DNA of 64,000 nucleotides. Source: Pseudomonas sp. GGS8. Its GTDB lineage: Bacteria; Pseudomonadota; Gammaproteobacteria; Pseudomonadales; Pseudomonadaceae. The stretch covers positions 6,451,501 to 6,515,500 of the forward strand of contig NZ_JALJWF010000001.1 in the NCBI RefSeq assembly GCF_024168645.1. Direction: 5' to 3'. The notes under the pieces were generated by a model. The model did not search any database. It was not told the DNA's origin and saw only the letters and a list, made by a program, of their open reading frames with translations. A program made the translations under genes and the position numbers. Below, piece after piece: positions 43,680 to 52,830 of the stretch (position 1 is its first letter; each line of letters opens with the position of its first letter).

Positions 43680-45260
43680 ATGCCCGAGATCATCGGCCAT
43701 AACTACATCGGCGGTGCCCGCAGCGCCGCTGGCAACATCGCGATGCAGAGCCATGACGCCAGCACCGGCGCAGCGCTGCCCTATTCGTTCATGCAAGCCA
43801 CCGCCGAGGAAGTGCACGCTGCTGCCCAAGCCGCCGCTGCCGCTTACCCCGCCTTTCGCAACTTGCCGGCGACGCGCCGTGCAGAATTTCTTGAGGCCAT
43901 TGCCGCGCAACTGGATGCCCTGGATGATGAATTCGTCGCTCTTGTCACCCGCGAAACCGCGCTGCCGACCGGGCGCATTCAAGGCGAACGCAGTCGTACC
44001 AGCGGCCAGATGCGCCTGTTCGCCCAGGTGCTGCGCCGGGGCGATTTCTATGGGGCGCGTATCGACCGCGCGTTGCCCGAACGTCAGCCTCTGCCACGGG
44101 TCGACCTGCGCCAATACCGGATCGGCGTCGGTCCGGTGGCCGTGTTCGGCGCCAGTAACTTCCCGCTGGCCTTTTCCACCGCTGGCGGTGATACCGCGGC
44201 TGCTCTGGCCGCCGGTTGCCCGGTGGTGTTCAAGGCCCACAGCGGACACATGGCGACCGCCGAACGTGTGGCCAATGCAATCCTGCGCGCCGCCGAGCAA
44301 ACCGACATGCCCAAAGGCGTGTTCAACATGATCTACGGCGCGGGCGTCGGTGAAACGCTGGTCAAGCATCCGGCGATCCAGGCCGTCGGTTTCACCGGCT
44401 CGCTCAAAGGCGGTCGCGCCCTCTGTGACATGGCCGCCGCACGGCCACAACCGATTCCGGTGTTCGCCGAAATGAGCAGCATCAACCCGGTGCTCGTATT
44501 GCCTGAAGCCCTGCGCGCACGGGGCGAAAAAATCGCCGGTGAACTGGTGACGTCGGTGGTTCAGGGGTGCGGTCAGTTCTGTACCAATCCGGGGTTGGTG
44601 ATCGGTATCCGCTCACCGCAGTTCAGCGCGTTCACCGCGCGGCTCAGCGCCTTGATGGCCGAACAACCGGCGCAAACCATGCTCAACGCTGGCACCCTCG
44701 CCAGCTACGAAAAAGGCGTACAGGCGTTAGTCGACCATCCAGGGATAAGCCATCTGGCAGGCCAGGACCAGCACGGCAATCAAGCCCGGCCGCAACTGTT
44801 CAAGGCCGACGTCAGCCTGCTGCTCAAGGGTGATCCGCTGTTGCAAGAAGAAGTGTTCGGCCCGACCACCCTCGTCGTCGAAGTGGCCGATAAAGCCGAG
44901 TTACAACAAGCGCTGAACAGTTTGCACGGTCAACTCACCGCCACGTTGATTGGCGAAGAGCAGGACCTGAACGAACACGCCGATCTGCTGGTGCTGCTGG
45001 AACAAAAGGTCGGCAGGGTGCTGTTCAATGGCTACCCGACCGGCGTTGAGGTGTGCGACGCGATGGTGCATGGCGGCCCTTATCCGGCAACCTCCGACGC
45101 CCGTGGCACGTCGGTCGGCAGCCTGGCCATCGAGCGTTTCCTGCGCCCGGCGTGCTACCAGAACTGCCCGGATGCCTTGCTGCCCGACGCCCTGAAAAAC
45201 GCCAACCCGTTAGGCATTGCGCGACTGGTCGATGGCAACATCCACCGCGAACCGGTTTAA
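43680..45260 (+). CDS. lhpG: 2-oxoglutarate semialdehyde dehydrogenase
   Basis: The 526-residue product belongs to the aldehyde dehydrogenase family of the NADP-dependent ketoglutarate-semialdehyde type: IGGARSAAGN at the start, VAVFGASNFPLAFSTAGGDTAAALAAGCPVVFKAH, the general base in PVFAEMSSINPV and the catalytic Cys in VVQGCGQFCTNPG. It ends the 4-hydroxyproline path by forming 2-oxoglutarate. The ATG follows a CAGGAG site. The size matches the longer KGSADH class. Confidence 0.92.
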   Translation: MPEIIGHNYIGGARSAAGNIAMQSHDASTGAALPYSFMQATAEEVHAAAQAAAAAYPAFRNLPATRRAEFLEAIAAQLDALDDEFVALVTRETALPTGRIQGERSRTSGQMRLFAQVLRRGDFYGARIDRALPERQPLPRVDLRQYRIGVGPVAVFGASNFPLAFSTAGGDTAAALAAGCPVVFKAHSGHMATAERVANAILRAAEQTDMPKGVFNMIYGAGVGETLVKHPAIQAVGFTGSLKGGRALCDMAAARPQPIPVFAEMSSINPVLVLPEALRARGEKIAGELVTSVVQGCGQFCTNPGLVIGIRSPQFSAFTARLSALMAEQPAQTMLNAGTLASYEKGVQALVDHPGISHLAGQDQHGNQARPQLFKADVSLLLKGDPLLQEEVFGPTTLVVEVADKAELQQALNSLHGQLTATLIGEEQDLNEHADLLVLLEQKVGRVLFNGYPTGVEVCDAMVHGGPYPATSDARGTSVGSLAIERFLRPACYQNCPDALLPDALKNANPLGIARLVDGNIHREPV

Positions 45261-45271
45261 CAACACGACCT

Positions 45272-45365
45272 CCTGTGGGAGCGTGGCTTGCCCGCGAAGA
45301 ACGATGACGCGTAATACCTGAAAAACCGCGGCGCATTCTTCGCGGGCAAGCCACGCTCCCACAGG
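45272..45365. repeat. REP-type palindromic repeat pair, 30-bp perfect arms
   Basis: The arm at 45272-45301 (CCTGTGGGAGCGTGGCTTGC and following CCGCGAAGAA) is perfectly inverted at 45336-45365. It separates the convergent lhpG and reductase genes and probably also ends transcription. Confidence 0.88.
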
Positions 45366-45378
45366 GTTTTCATCGCAT

Positions 45379-46386
45379 TCAAGTCAGCAGTGCTTTCAGA
45401 TCGTTGTACAACGCCTCGGGAATTTGTATTCCCTCCACCACACTGCGTGCCCGCGCCGCATAACGCCGTTGCGACGGCAAGCGCGCGCCCTGCCCTTCAA
45501 TCCCCTGAAACAACACCTCGGCCCGGGCCAAGTGCTCCTCAGTGGCCGCCCCCAGAAAACGTCGCGGATCCAGCGCGATGATCAACTCGCCATGGTACGG
45601 CGATGACTTGCTGCCCGCGTCGTAAGCCAGCGACTCGGCACTGGTCAGGTCACCGATCAAAGGCCCGGCAATCAACTCCACCATCGCCGCCAGCGCCGAG
45701 CCTTTGTGCCCACCAAACGTCAGCATCGCGCCGCCGTCGAGCACGACATTGGCATCGGTGCTCGGCCGCCCCTCGGCGTCCACGCCCCAGCCCTCGGGAA
45801 TCGCCTTGCCGGCACGCCGATGCAGTTCGATATCGCCACGGGCAATCGCACTGGTGGCGAAGTCGAACACAAACGGATCCTGCCCCGCACGCGGCCAGCC
45901 GAAGGCAATGGGATTGGTGCCGAACACCGGCACACGTCCCCCGGCGGGTGCCACCCAGGCATGACTCGGATTACACGCCAACGCCACCAAACCAACGGCG
46001 GTCAACTGCTCGATCTCCACCCACAGCGCCGAGAAATGCACGCAGCGATTGATCGCCAACGCCGCAATCCCGTTGGCCCGGGTTTTCTCCGCCAGCAGCG
46101 GCAAACCTGCCTGGAACGCCAATTGCGAAAAACCACCACCGGCATCCACCCGCACAATCGACGGCGCCTGGTCGATCACCCGTGGCTCGGCATCGGCCGA
46201 CACCTTGCCGGCCCGCAGGGAATTCACGCAGCCCAGAATCCGGTACAAACCGTGGGAGGCACAGCCATCGCGCTCGCCGGCGATCACCGTCGCCGCCACC
46301 GCGTGCGCATGGGCCAGATTAAAACCGTTGTGCAGCAGGATCGATTCGGCCAGCTCGCGAGCTTCGATCAGGGTCAATCGGATCAT
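45379..46386 (-). CDS. lhpD: Pyrroline-2-carboxylate / piperideine-2-carboxylate reductase (Ldh2 family)
   Basis: From the ATG at 46386 (AAGGAG site with 6-nt spacing) the product is 335 residues of the malate/lactate/ureidoglycolate dehydrogenase family: ERDGCASHGLYRIL, AINRCVHFSALWVEIEQL, LACNPSHAWVAPAGGRVPVFGTNPIAFGWP and TFGGHKGSALAAMVELIAG. DpkA/LhpD members reduce pyrroline-2-carboxylate to L-proline with NADPH. This completes 3-hydroxyproline use after AcnX. It faces lhpG and follows the ABC operon on its own strand after a hairpin, so its transcription unit is uncertain. Confidence 0.85.
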   Translation of the reverse strand: MIRLTLIEARELAESILLHNGFNLAHAHAVAATVIAGERDGCASHGLYRILGCVNSLRAGKVSADAEPRVIDQAPSIVRVDAGGGFSQLAFQAGLPLLAEKTRANGIAALAINRCVHFSALWVEIEQLTAVGLVALACNPSHAWVAPAGGRVPVFGTNPIAFGWPRAGQDPFVFDFATSAIARGDIELHRRAGKAIPEGWGVDAEGRPSTDANVVLDGGAMLTFGGHKGSALAAMVELIAGPLIGDLTSAESLAYDAGSKSSPYHGELIIALDPRRFLGAATEEHLARAEVLFQGIEGQGARLPSQRRYAARARSVVEGIQIPEALYNDLKALLT

Positions 46387-46493
46387 GGTCATCTCCTTGG
46401 ACAGACCGGTCAGGGTGGTCTATTCGCAGAGGTGTGGCTTGATGGGTTTGGGCGCGGGGGGTGACGAAATTAGCACAGGGTTGGAGGGGAAAC

Positions 46494-46525
46494 AGCCCGA
46501 CGCAGGAACGCTCGCCGGGCTTTTT
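46494..46525. terminator. Hairpin with T-run between binding protein and reductase genes
   Basis: AGCCCG (46494-46499) pairs with CGGGCT (46516-46521), followed on the plus strand by T5 (46521-46525). On the minus strand it stands after the binding protein stop and is followed by a weak GTTTC tail. Confidence 0.45.
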
Positions 46526-46557
46526 CCATCATTGCCCGGCAATGACGGTGTATCGGT

Positions 46558-47391
46558 TCAAGGCAAAGGATCGAACTTCAAGCTGCTGAGGCTCTGCACT
46601 TTGTCCTCGCGGACCATTTTGTATTCAGTGTTCGGGCCAATCCAGCGATCCCAGATCGCGTCGATCTCCCCGGCTTTTTCCATGGTCGCCAATGACTCGT
46701 TGACCTTGGCGAGGAATGCCGGCTCATCCCTGCGCATGCCCGCGCCTATCGGTTCGAGTGCCATCGGCTCCTTGGCGAGCGCCAATTCGACACCGCTGGC
46801 CTTGGCCTGATTGACCAGTTTCAAAGCGGTCATGGTGTTGGTCACCAGGCCCACGACCTTGTTCTGCTGCAAGGCCATGTAAGCCGAACCGGTGTCCTGG
46901 AACGTCACCGGTGTGGCCCCGGCAATGCGGATCGACTGCTCGGAGGTCGAGCCCTTGGTGGAGCTGATGCGCTTGTCCTTGAAGTAGCTCTTGGGCTGAT
47001 CGGCGTGGGCCGCGCGCACCACCAGGGTTTCCTTGGCGATGTAGTACGGATCGCTGAACTGGATCTGTTCGGCCCGGGTTTTGGTGTAGGCCAGGTTGGC
47101 GAAGATCACGTCGACGCGGCCCATTTTCACTTCAGGAATCCGTGCTTCGACAGACAGCGGTTTGAGCTCCAATGCAACCCCCATGGTCTTGGCCAGGGCC
47201 TTGCACAGGTCGACGTCCATACCCACCAGCTCACGGGTTTTCGGGTCCGGGGCGGAAAATGGCGGCACGTCGGCGTACACACCGCAGCTCAACGACTTCT
47301 TGGCCATGATGTCGCTCAATTGATCGGCCTGCGCTACCGCAACAGCCAGAGGACCTAACGCCAGCGTGACAAACAGTTGCTTCATACGCAT
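46558..47391 (-). CDS. Periplasmic amino acid-binding protein, second ABC system
   Basis: From the ATG at 47391 (AGGAG site) the product is 277 residues with a signal peptide (MRMKQLFVTLALGPLAVAVAQA) and SBP family 3 features: KSLSCGVYADVPPFSAPDPKTRELVGMDVDLCKALAKTMGV, DVIFANLAYTKTRAEQIQFSDPYY, YFKDKRISSTKGSTSEQ. It is the last gene of an SDR-permease-permease-ATPase-SBP unit. The ligand is unknown but should be amino acid-like. Confidence 0.9.
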   Translation of the reverse strand: MRMKQLFVTLALGPLAVAVAQADQLSDIMAKKSLSCGVYADVPPFSAPDPKTRELVGMDVDLCKALAKTMGVALELKPLSVEARIPEVKMGRVDVIFANLAYTKTRAEQIQFSDPYYIAKETLVVRAAHADQPKSYFKDKRISSTKGSTSEQSIRIAGATPVTFQDTGSAYMALQQNKVVGLVTNTMTALKLVNQAKASGVELALAKEPMALEPIGAGMRRDEPAFLAKVNESLATMEKAGEIDAIWDRWIGPNTEYKMVREDKVQSLSSLKFDPLP

Positions 47392-47447
47392 GGAAAAACT
47401 CCTGGGATTGGAAAGTCGGATGGCAGAAGGAACAAAATCACTGCAGC

Positions 47448-48185
47448 TCAATGGGCGCGCAGATCGGCAATAAAACGTTGTGCTCGCGGGTGCGAGGGCT
47501 GATTGAAAAAGCTCTCGGGCGTGCTCTTTTCCAGAATCTGACCCGCGTCCATGAACCAGATGGTGTCAGCGACTTCACGGGCGAAATTCATCTCGTGGGT
47601 CACGCACATCATGGTCATGCCGTCCTTGGCCAAGCTCTTCATGACGTTCAGCACCTCACCGACCATTTCCGGGTCGAGGGCACTGGTGGGTTCATCGAAC
47701 AACATCACCGGCGGCTCCATCGCCAGTGCCCGGGCAATCGCCACCCGTTGCTGCTGACCGCCGGACAACTGAGCCGGATAGGCGCCGGCCTTGTGTGCCA
47801 GCCCTACCCGATCAAGCAATTGCATGGCCTGTTGCTTCGCGGCCGAGCCTTTAAGACTGCGGATTTTGGTCGGTGCCAGCGTGATGTTTTCCAGCACCGA
47901 CAGGTGCGGAAAAAGGTTGAAACTCTGGAACACGAAACCTACACGGCTGCGCAGCCGATTGATGTGAGCATCAGTGCCGTGCACGTCTTGGCCGTCGAAC
48001 AGAATCTGGCCTTTCTGGATGTCTTCCAGACGATTGACCGTGCGGATCAACGTCGACTTGCCGGACCCCGACGGGCCGCACAGCACCACCACTTCGCCGG
48101 GTTTCACTTCAGCGGTGATGTCGGTCAGCGCGTGGTACTCGCCGTACCATTTATTGATGTTGGAAAACATGATCATTGGATGCAT
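47448..48185 (-). CDS. Amino acid ABC transporter ATPase, second system
   Basis: The product, 245 residues from the ATG at 48185, carries Walker [45 protein letters not shown], signature [21 protein letters not shown] and Walker [20 protein letters not shown]. It is a GlnQ-type ATPase. Other ATGs at 48176 and 48170 are possible starts, but 48185 has the best spacing from an AGAGGG site. Confidence 0.93.
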   Translation of the reverse strand: MHPMIMFSNINKWYGEYHALTDITAEVKPGEVVVLCGPSGSGKSTLIRTVNRLEDIQKGQILFDGQDVHGTDAHINRLRSRVGFVFQSFNLFPHLSVLENITLAPTKIRSLKGSAAKQQAMQLLDRVGLAHKAGAYPAQLSGGQQQRVAIARALAMEPPVMLFDEPTSALDPEMVGEVLNVMKSLAKDGMTMMCVTHEMNFAREVADTIWFMDAGQILEKSTPESFFNQPSHPRAQRFIADLRAH

Positions 48186-48199
48186 GGACGCAACCCTCT

Positions 48200-48943
48200 T
48201 CAATTATCGATGGCCAGCAAGGGGTCGGCAGCCACGGCCGGTCCGCCGTTGCCCAGACGCTTGCGAGCGATACGGCGTTCCACCCAGCCGGCCACATGGG
48301 TCAGGCCGAAACAGAGCAGGTAGTAGATGATCGCCAGGATAAAAAACACCTGGAACGGCTTGGTCAGCAGTTGGTTGTTGACCTGGTTGGCGGCGAAGGT
48401 CACTTCCTGGACGTTGATCACATAACCCAGGGAGGTTTCCTTGATGATTGAGATGAACTGGCTGATCAGGCTGGGCAGCGCGTTGTACAGCGCCTGCGGC
48501 AAGATCACCCAGATCGTCGTGCGCAGGTAACCAAGGCCCAGCGCCCGGGATGCTTCGTACTGCCCCGCCGGCAGCGCCTGAATACCACCGCGAATGATTT
48601 CGCACAGGTAGGCGCTCTGGTAGATCACCAGCGTGCAAAGCATGGTCACGAACCCGGTGATGTTATGGCCGATCAACAACGGCACCAGGAAGTAGGTCCA
48701 GAAGATCACCATCAGCAGCGGGATGCCCCGTAGCACATACACCCAGACCGTGGCAGCCCAGCGCAATCCGGTCCATGGCGAAACCCGCGCCAACGCCAGG
48801 AGCAAGCCGAAAGGGAATGCCAGCAACAGCGCCAGCGCCGCCAGAATCAACGTACTCGCCAACCCGCCCAAAGGGCCGTGCGGGTACTGGCCGATCAGAA
48901 ACAACGTCCAGTTCTGCTGCACAATCGAAAAGACATCGAACAT
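48200..48943 (-). CDS. Amino acid ABC transporter permease, second system (a)
   Basis: The 247-residue product is a HisM-type permease: [27 protein letters not shown] and the ATPase-contact loop [50 protein letters not shown]. It follows the first permease gene with a 6-bp gap and precedes the ATPase gene. Confidence 0.92.
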   Translation of the reverse strand: MFDVFSIVQQNWTLFLIGQYPHGPLGGLASTLILAALALLLAFPFGLLLALARVSPWTGLRWAATVWVYVLRGIPLLMVIFWTYFLVPLLIGHNITGFVTMLCTLVIYQSAYLCEIIRGGIQALPAGQYEASRALGLGYLRTTIWVILPQALYNALPSLISQFISIIKETSLGYVINVQEVTFAANQVNNQLLTKPFQVFFILAIIYYLLCFGLTHVAGWVERRIARKRLGNGGPAVAADPLLAIDN

Positions 48944-48949
48944 CGTCGT

Positions 48950-49651
48950 CTACCTCGCCAGCGCTTTGTTGAAGCGTCGCGCCAACAGCGCGCCGAGCCC
49001 CATCAACAGCAATGAAAAGACCAGGTAGAACACCGTGGCGACCAGGTAAGACTCGAACGTGCGGAAGGTGTAGTTCTCGACCTCGCGGGTGGCGTAAGTC
49101 AGCTCCACCACACCGATGGCCATGGCCAGGCTGGTGTTCTTGAACAACAGCACAGTGTGGTTGATCAGGGACGGCAGGCAGTTGCGCACGCCTTGCGGCA
49201 GGATCACGTAGCGCATTGAGCGCACATAACCCAACCCGAGCGCCCTGGAGGCTTCGGTCTGCCCGGCTGGAATGGCGCGCAAGCCACTGCGGATGTCTTC
49301 ACAGAAATACGCCGCCTGACACAGTCCCAGGGCAATCACCGAGAACAGGTATTCAGTGCTGTAGTTCGCCAGCCACAGTTGCGTGGACTCGCTGAGCAAG
49401 GTCGGCACACCGAAATACCAGAGCATCAATTGCACCAGTGTCGGCACGTTGCGGTGGTAAGACACGTAACCGGCCACCAGTCGGTCGGCATACTTGTTGC
49501 CGGTCAGGCGTACGGTCACCAGCAACAGCGCCAGGGCCATTGCCAACAGCCAGGCGAACAGCGCCAGCTGCAGAGTTATTTCGATGCCCTTGACGATCAG
49601 CTCGGCGTATTCGCCTTGCAGAACCGCGGCCAAATCGAAGTCATGCTTCAT
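48950..49651 (-). CDS. Amino acid ABC transporter permease, second system (b)
   Basis: From the ATG at 49651 the product is 233 residues with LIVKGIEITLQLALFAWLLAMALALLL and [50 protein letters not shown]. The start was chosen because MKHDFDLAAVLQGEYAELI fits HisM/GltJ-type N-termini; a longer frame runs back into the SDR gene and is spurious. Confidence 0.91.
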   Translation of the reverse strand: MKHDFDLAAVLQGEYAELIVKGIEITLQLALFAWLLAMALALLLVTVRLTGNKYADRLVAGYVSYHRNVPTLVQLMLWYFGVPTLLSESTQLWLANYSTEYLFSVIALGLCQAAYFCEDIRSGLRAIPAGQTEASRALGLGYVRSMRYVILPQGVRNCLPSLINHTVLLFKNTSLAMAIGVVELTYATREVENYTFRTFESYLVATVFYLVFSLLLMGLGALLARRFNKALAR

Positions 49652-49769
49652 GGTCAATCCCCATCGGCATTGGGATAAGGGCAGGGATAAGGCGCCAGGC
49701 ACAGGCTTGGCGTGGGTATCGCGATGACGGATCGATCCGTTCTTCTGTAGCGTCTCGTGCGGGGGGAAC

Positions 49770-50522
49770 TCAGCCCTGGTAATCCTGCGGACGGGCGGTG
49801 GAAAGGCCGCCGGGCACTTGCAGGGTCGGGGTGATTTCCATGTGCCCGACGTTGACCGCAATCGGTGCGGCAATGGCAAACGCGATGGCGTCGGCGATGT
49901 CCTTGGCCTGAGGCAGTTCGAACCCTTCGACAAAGCGCTTGTAGGTCTCTTCGGAGTCACCGTGGACGTGGGCGAAGATGTCGGTGGCCACTCGGCCTGG
50001 GCAGATCTCGGTGACCCGCACCCGTTTGCCGAAGGCATCGATGCGCAATTGTCGCGACAGCATGCTCACCGCCGCTTTGGTCGCGTGATAAGTCGAGTTG
50101 CCGCCGAAGTTGTACGCCGCTGCAATCGAACTGATGTTGATGATGTGGCCACAATCGCGCTCGACCATCCCCGGCAACGCCAGACGCGCCAGGTGCAATA
50201 CCGCACGCAAATTAACGTCGATCAGCAAGTCGATGCCTTCGGCGTCGGCCTTAAGAATCGAGCCCGGTTTGTCGACACCGGCGTTGTTCACCAGAATGTC
50301 GAACGGCTGGGTTTCGAACAGACGCGTCAGCCCGGCCAGGTCGGTGACGTCGATGGCGTGCGCGATACAGCCGGTTTTAGCCGCGAGTTCTTCAAGCTTG
50401 TCAGCGCTGCGGGCCAAGGCATGCACCTGCACGCCTTCCTGACACAGACGCTCGACGACGGCGGCGCCAATCCCGGAAGAGGCGCCGGTCACCAGCGCGG
50501 TTTTGTAATCTGAAAATGGCAT
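49770..50522 (-). CDS. Short-chain dehydrogenase (YdfG-like)
   Basis: The 250-residue product has the Rossmann motif TALVTGASSGIGAAVVERL, NNAGVDKPG, the Ser in INISSIAA and catalytic YHATK, plus RVTEICPGRVATDIF. It resembles YdfG-type 3-hydroxy acid (L-allo-threonine/serine) dehydrogenases that use NADP. It heads the ABC-transporter unit. A LysR-type dyad lies 105-119 bp upstream. It probably oxidises an imported hydroxy-amino acid or a product of it; this is inferred. Confidence 0.85.
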   Translation of the reverse strand: MPFSDYKTALVTGASSGIGAAVVERLCQEGVQVHALARSADKLEELAAKTGCIAHAIDVTDLAGLTRLFETQPFDILVNNAGVDKPGSILKADAEGIDLLIDVNLRAVLHLARLALPGMVERDCGHIINISSIAAAYNFGGNSTYHATKAAVSMLSRQLRIDAFGKRVRVTEICPGRVATDIFAHVHGDSEETYKRFVEGFELPQAKDIADAIAFAIAAPIAVNVGHMEITPTLQVPGGLSTARPQDYQG

Positions 50523-50626
50523 GGATCTGTCCTCATATTACGTGTGCGGATCACTCGAGTGATCGCGATGACTTCGACTCTATCCAGCCCTGAAGCGCTG
50601 GACCAAGACGGAATGACTGTGTGGCA

Positions 50627-50641
50627 ATAAGCCCTGCTTAT
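50627..50641 (-). promoter_or_regulatory. LysR-type dyad before the SDR-ABC unit
   Basis: ATAAG-CCCTG-CTTAT is a perfect dyad with T-N11-A spacing, followed by GACC as at the accB promoter site. Its centre is 112 bp before the SDR start. Confidence 0.6.
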
Positions 50642-50654
50642 GACCGTGCAACCG

Positions 50655-51422
50655 TTACGCCAACAGCTGCGAAATCGGCGTGATACAGCCGCCCGCCAGC
50701 TCGATTTCACGACGGAGGGTACGGGCCAGTTCCACCGCACCAGGCGTGTCGCCGTGCAACAGGATCGAGTGCGCCGGCACGGCAATGCGTTTGCCATTGA
50801 GACTGGTCACCGTGCCCTCCTCCAGCAACTGCCGAACCCGCTGCAGCACGGCCGCCGGTTCCTTGATGACTGAGCCTGAAACCTTGCGCGGCACCAGCAG
50901 GCAGTCATCGTCGTAGGCGCGGTCGGCGAGAAACGTCGTGGCGACCCGTAGTCCGCATTTTTCAGCAGCGTTTTCGATGGCGCGACTGCTCGACGAGCTG
51001 ATGATCAGCGTCGGATCAAACGCGGCCACCGCACACACCAACGGCTCCGCCAGTGCCGCGTCGGCGGCGACCATGTTGCCCAGCGCGCCATGAAAGCTCA
51101 TGTGGGTCATGCGGTGGCCATTGACCGCCGCCATCCCGGCCAGCGCACCGAGCTGATAAACCACATAAGTCGCCAGCTCCTTGAGCTCGATGTTCATCTG
51201 CCGCCGACCGAAACCCATCAAGTCGGGGAAGCCCACATGAGCGCCCAGATCGATGCCACCGGCCTTGGCCAGGCGCACGGTGTTGTCCATGATCAGCGGA
51301 TCACCGGCATGGAAACCGCACGCCACGTTCGCCGAGGAGATCAGGCTCATCAACGCCTCATCCTCGCCCATGCGCCACGGACCGAAGCCCTCGCCCAGAT
51401 CAGCGTTCAAATCAATGTTCAT
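50655..51422 (-). CDS. pxpA: 5-oxoprolinase subunit A (LamB/YcsF family)
   Basis: From the ATG at 51422 the product is 255 residues with NIDLNADLGEGFGPWRMGEDEALMSLISSANVACGFHAGDPLIM, GAHVGFPDLMGFGRRQM and SFHGALGNMVAAD, all typical of PxpA. With PxpB and PxpC it cleaves 5-oxoproline to glutamate using ATP in known cases. It is the last gene of the accB-to-pxpA unit. The presence of biotin carboxylase and carrier genes makes the true substrate uncertain. Confidence 0.9.
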   Translation of the reverse strand: MNIDLNADLGEGFGPWRMGEDEALMSLISSANVACGFHAGDPLIMDNTVRLAKAGGIDLGAHVGFPDLMGFGRRQMNIELKELATYVVYQLGALAGMAAVNGHRMTHMSFHGALGNMVAADAALAEPLVCAVAAFDPTLIISSSSSRAIENAAEKCGLRVATTFLADRAYDDDCLLVPRKVSGSVIKEPAAVLQRVRQLLEEGTVTSLNGKRIAVPAHSILLHGDTPGAVELARTLRREIELAGGCITPISQLLA

Positions 51423-51441
51423 CACTGCTTTCCTCGCCCGT

Positions 51442-51846
51442 TCATGCCGCATCCAGGCGCATGAACGCCTCGCCATAACCGACCGTCGTGCCGCAAGGCA
51501 CCAGCACCGCCGTGACCCGCCCTGCCTTGTGGCTGCGCACCGGCAGCAGCAGGTCGCCGACTTGCAGCAGGGCAATCAGTTGCCCTTGCTCCACCCGACT
51601 GCCGACCGATGCCAGCACCTCGCTCTGCTCGGGGTGCGTCAGCAGCAAGCGGCCCAGGCCTGGGGTCTTCAATAGCTGTTCATCGGTTGCGTTGGATGCC
51701 TCTGGCATCGCGATTCGAGCCGGTACGGCGACTTCATCAGCACTGCGCTTGAGCAGCAGATGCAGCCCCGGACGACTTATTTCCGCGCCAGCCAGGTGGG
51801 TCTCCTTGAGCCATACCGCCAACTGGCGGATTTCCTGATTTGTCAT
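51442..51846 (-). CDS. BCCP-like protein lacking the biotinylation lysine
   Basis: The 134-residue product from the ATG at 51846 is a shortened AccB paralogue: the N-terminus (TNQEIRQLAVWLKETHLAGAEIS) parallels that of the AccB protein encoded at 54879-55307, and the last 75 residues make a biotinyl/lipoyl-like fold (GSRVEQGQLIALLQVGDLLLPV, HKAGRVTAVLVPCG). Where true carriers have EAMKM it has LQVGDLLLP, so it cannot be biotinylated at the usual place. A structural or regulatory role in the complex is possible. It lies between pxpC and pxpA. Confidence 0.78.
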   Translation of the reverse strand: MTNQEIRQLAVWLKETHLAGAEISRPGLHLLLKRSADEVAVPARIAMPEASNATDEQLLKTPGLGRLLLTHPEQSEVLASVGSRVEQGQLIALLQVGDLLLPVRSHKAGRVTAVLVPCGTTVGYGEAFMRLDAA

Positions 51847-51858
51847 GTTCAAATGTCC

Positions 51859-52830
51859 TTAACGCGAGGCCAGCCCGTGAAGCTCGACCAAGCGGCGAAC
51901 CTCCTCGAGATAGCGCTGATTGTCTTCCAGGGCCGCGACAGCTTCGCTGTAACTGCACTCGATAAACCGCACTTTGCTGCCGATTGGTGTCTGCCCCAGC
52001 CGCCACAAGTCGGCCTCGATCACCGTGCCGAATTTCGGATAGCCGCCACTGGGTTGCGCGTCGCGCATCTGGATGATCGGTTGGCCACCGTGGGGCACCT
52101 GAATCACTCCGGGGACGATGCCGTGGGAACGGATTTCCATGGCGGCTTTGGGCAAGATCGGCGTGCCCTCGAGCCGGTAGCCGTAACGGTTGCTCTGGGT
52201 CGTGACCTTCCACTCGCCAGCCCAGAATGCCGCACGGGACTCCTCCAGAAAGCACTCGTACTCAGCCGCTGGAAGGACGCGCATGGCCGGCAGCCCGTCG
52301 CGTTGCAATGGCAACGCCTGGCTCGGCGACACGACCCCGAAATCAGTGGGCAGCGCACTCATTCCCGCACGCAGCGCCGCGAGCCGGTCGCCCTGCTGCA
52401 GGGCCCGCCCTTGCAAACCACCAAACTCACCGCGCAACTGAGTGCTGCGCGAGCCAAGCACCTGCGGTACATCGACGCCACCGGCCAGGCATAGATAGGC
52501 GCGACTGCCCGAGGTTGGATAGCCGAGGCTGAGCACCTGACCTTCTCGGGCCATTGCCACCCAGAACGGCGGCAATGGCTGGCCATCGAGGGAAGCCTCG
52601 CACGCCGCACCGGTCACCGCGAAAGCACAGTCCTGAACAAACCGTACCTCGAACGGAAACAGCGGAATCTCGATCGCCGCCGCATCTTCGGTATTGCCCA
52701 GCAAAAGGTTGCCCAACGCCAGCGCCAGATGGTCCATCGCGCCGGAGGTGCCCACCCCGTAACCGAGGCTGCCGAAGCGGCCGAAGTCCTGCACGGTGGC
52801 CAGGGCGGTGGCCGATAAAATCTCGATCAT
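51859..52830 (-). CDS. pxpC: 5-oxoprolinase subunit C (biotin-dependent carboxyltransferase family)
   Basis: The 323-residue product opens [45 protein letters not shown] and has YLCLAGGVDVPQVLGSRST, then SNRYGYRLEGTPI and GVIQVPHGGQPIIQMRDAQPSGGYPKFGTV, which are standard for PxpC/KipA and the carboxyltransferase part of urea amidolyase. It overlaps pxpB by 4 bp. It could form either 5-oxoprolinase or the carboxyltransferase of a biotin enzyme. Confidence 0.9.
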   Translation of the reverse strand: MIEILSATALATVQDFGRFGSLGYGVGTSGAMDHLALALGNLLLGNTEDAAAIEIPLFPFEVRFVQDCAFAVTGAACEASLDGQPLPPFWVAMAREGQVLSLGYPTSGSRAYLCLAGGVDVPQVLGSRSTQLRGEFGGLQGRALQQGDRLAALRAGMSALPTDFGVVSPSQALPLQRDGLPAMRVLPAAEYECFLEESRAAFWAGEWKVTTQSNRYGYRLEGTPILPKAAMEIRSHGIVPGVIQVPHGGQPIIQMRDAQPSGGYPKFGTVIEADLWRLGQTPIGSKVRFIECSYSEAVAALEDNQRYLEEVRRLVELHGLASR

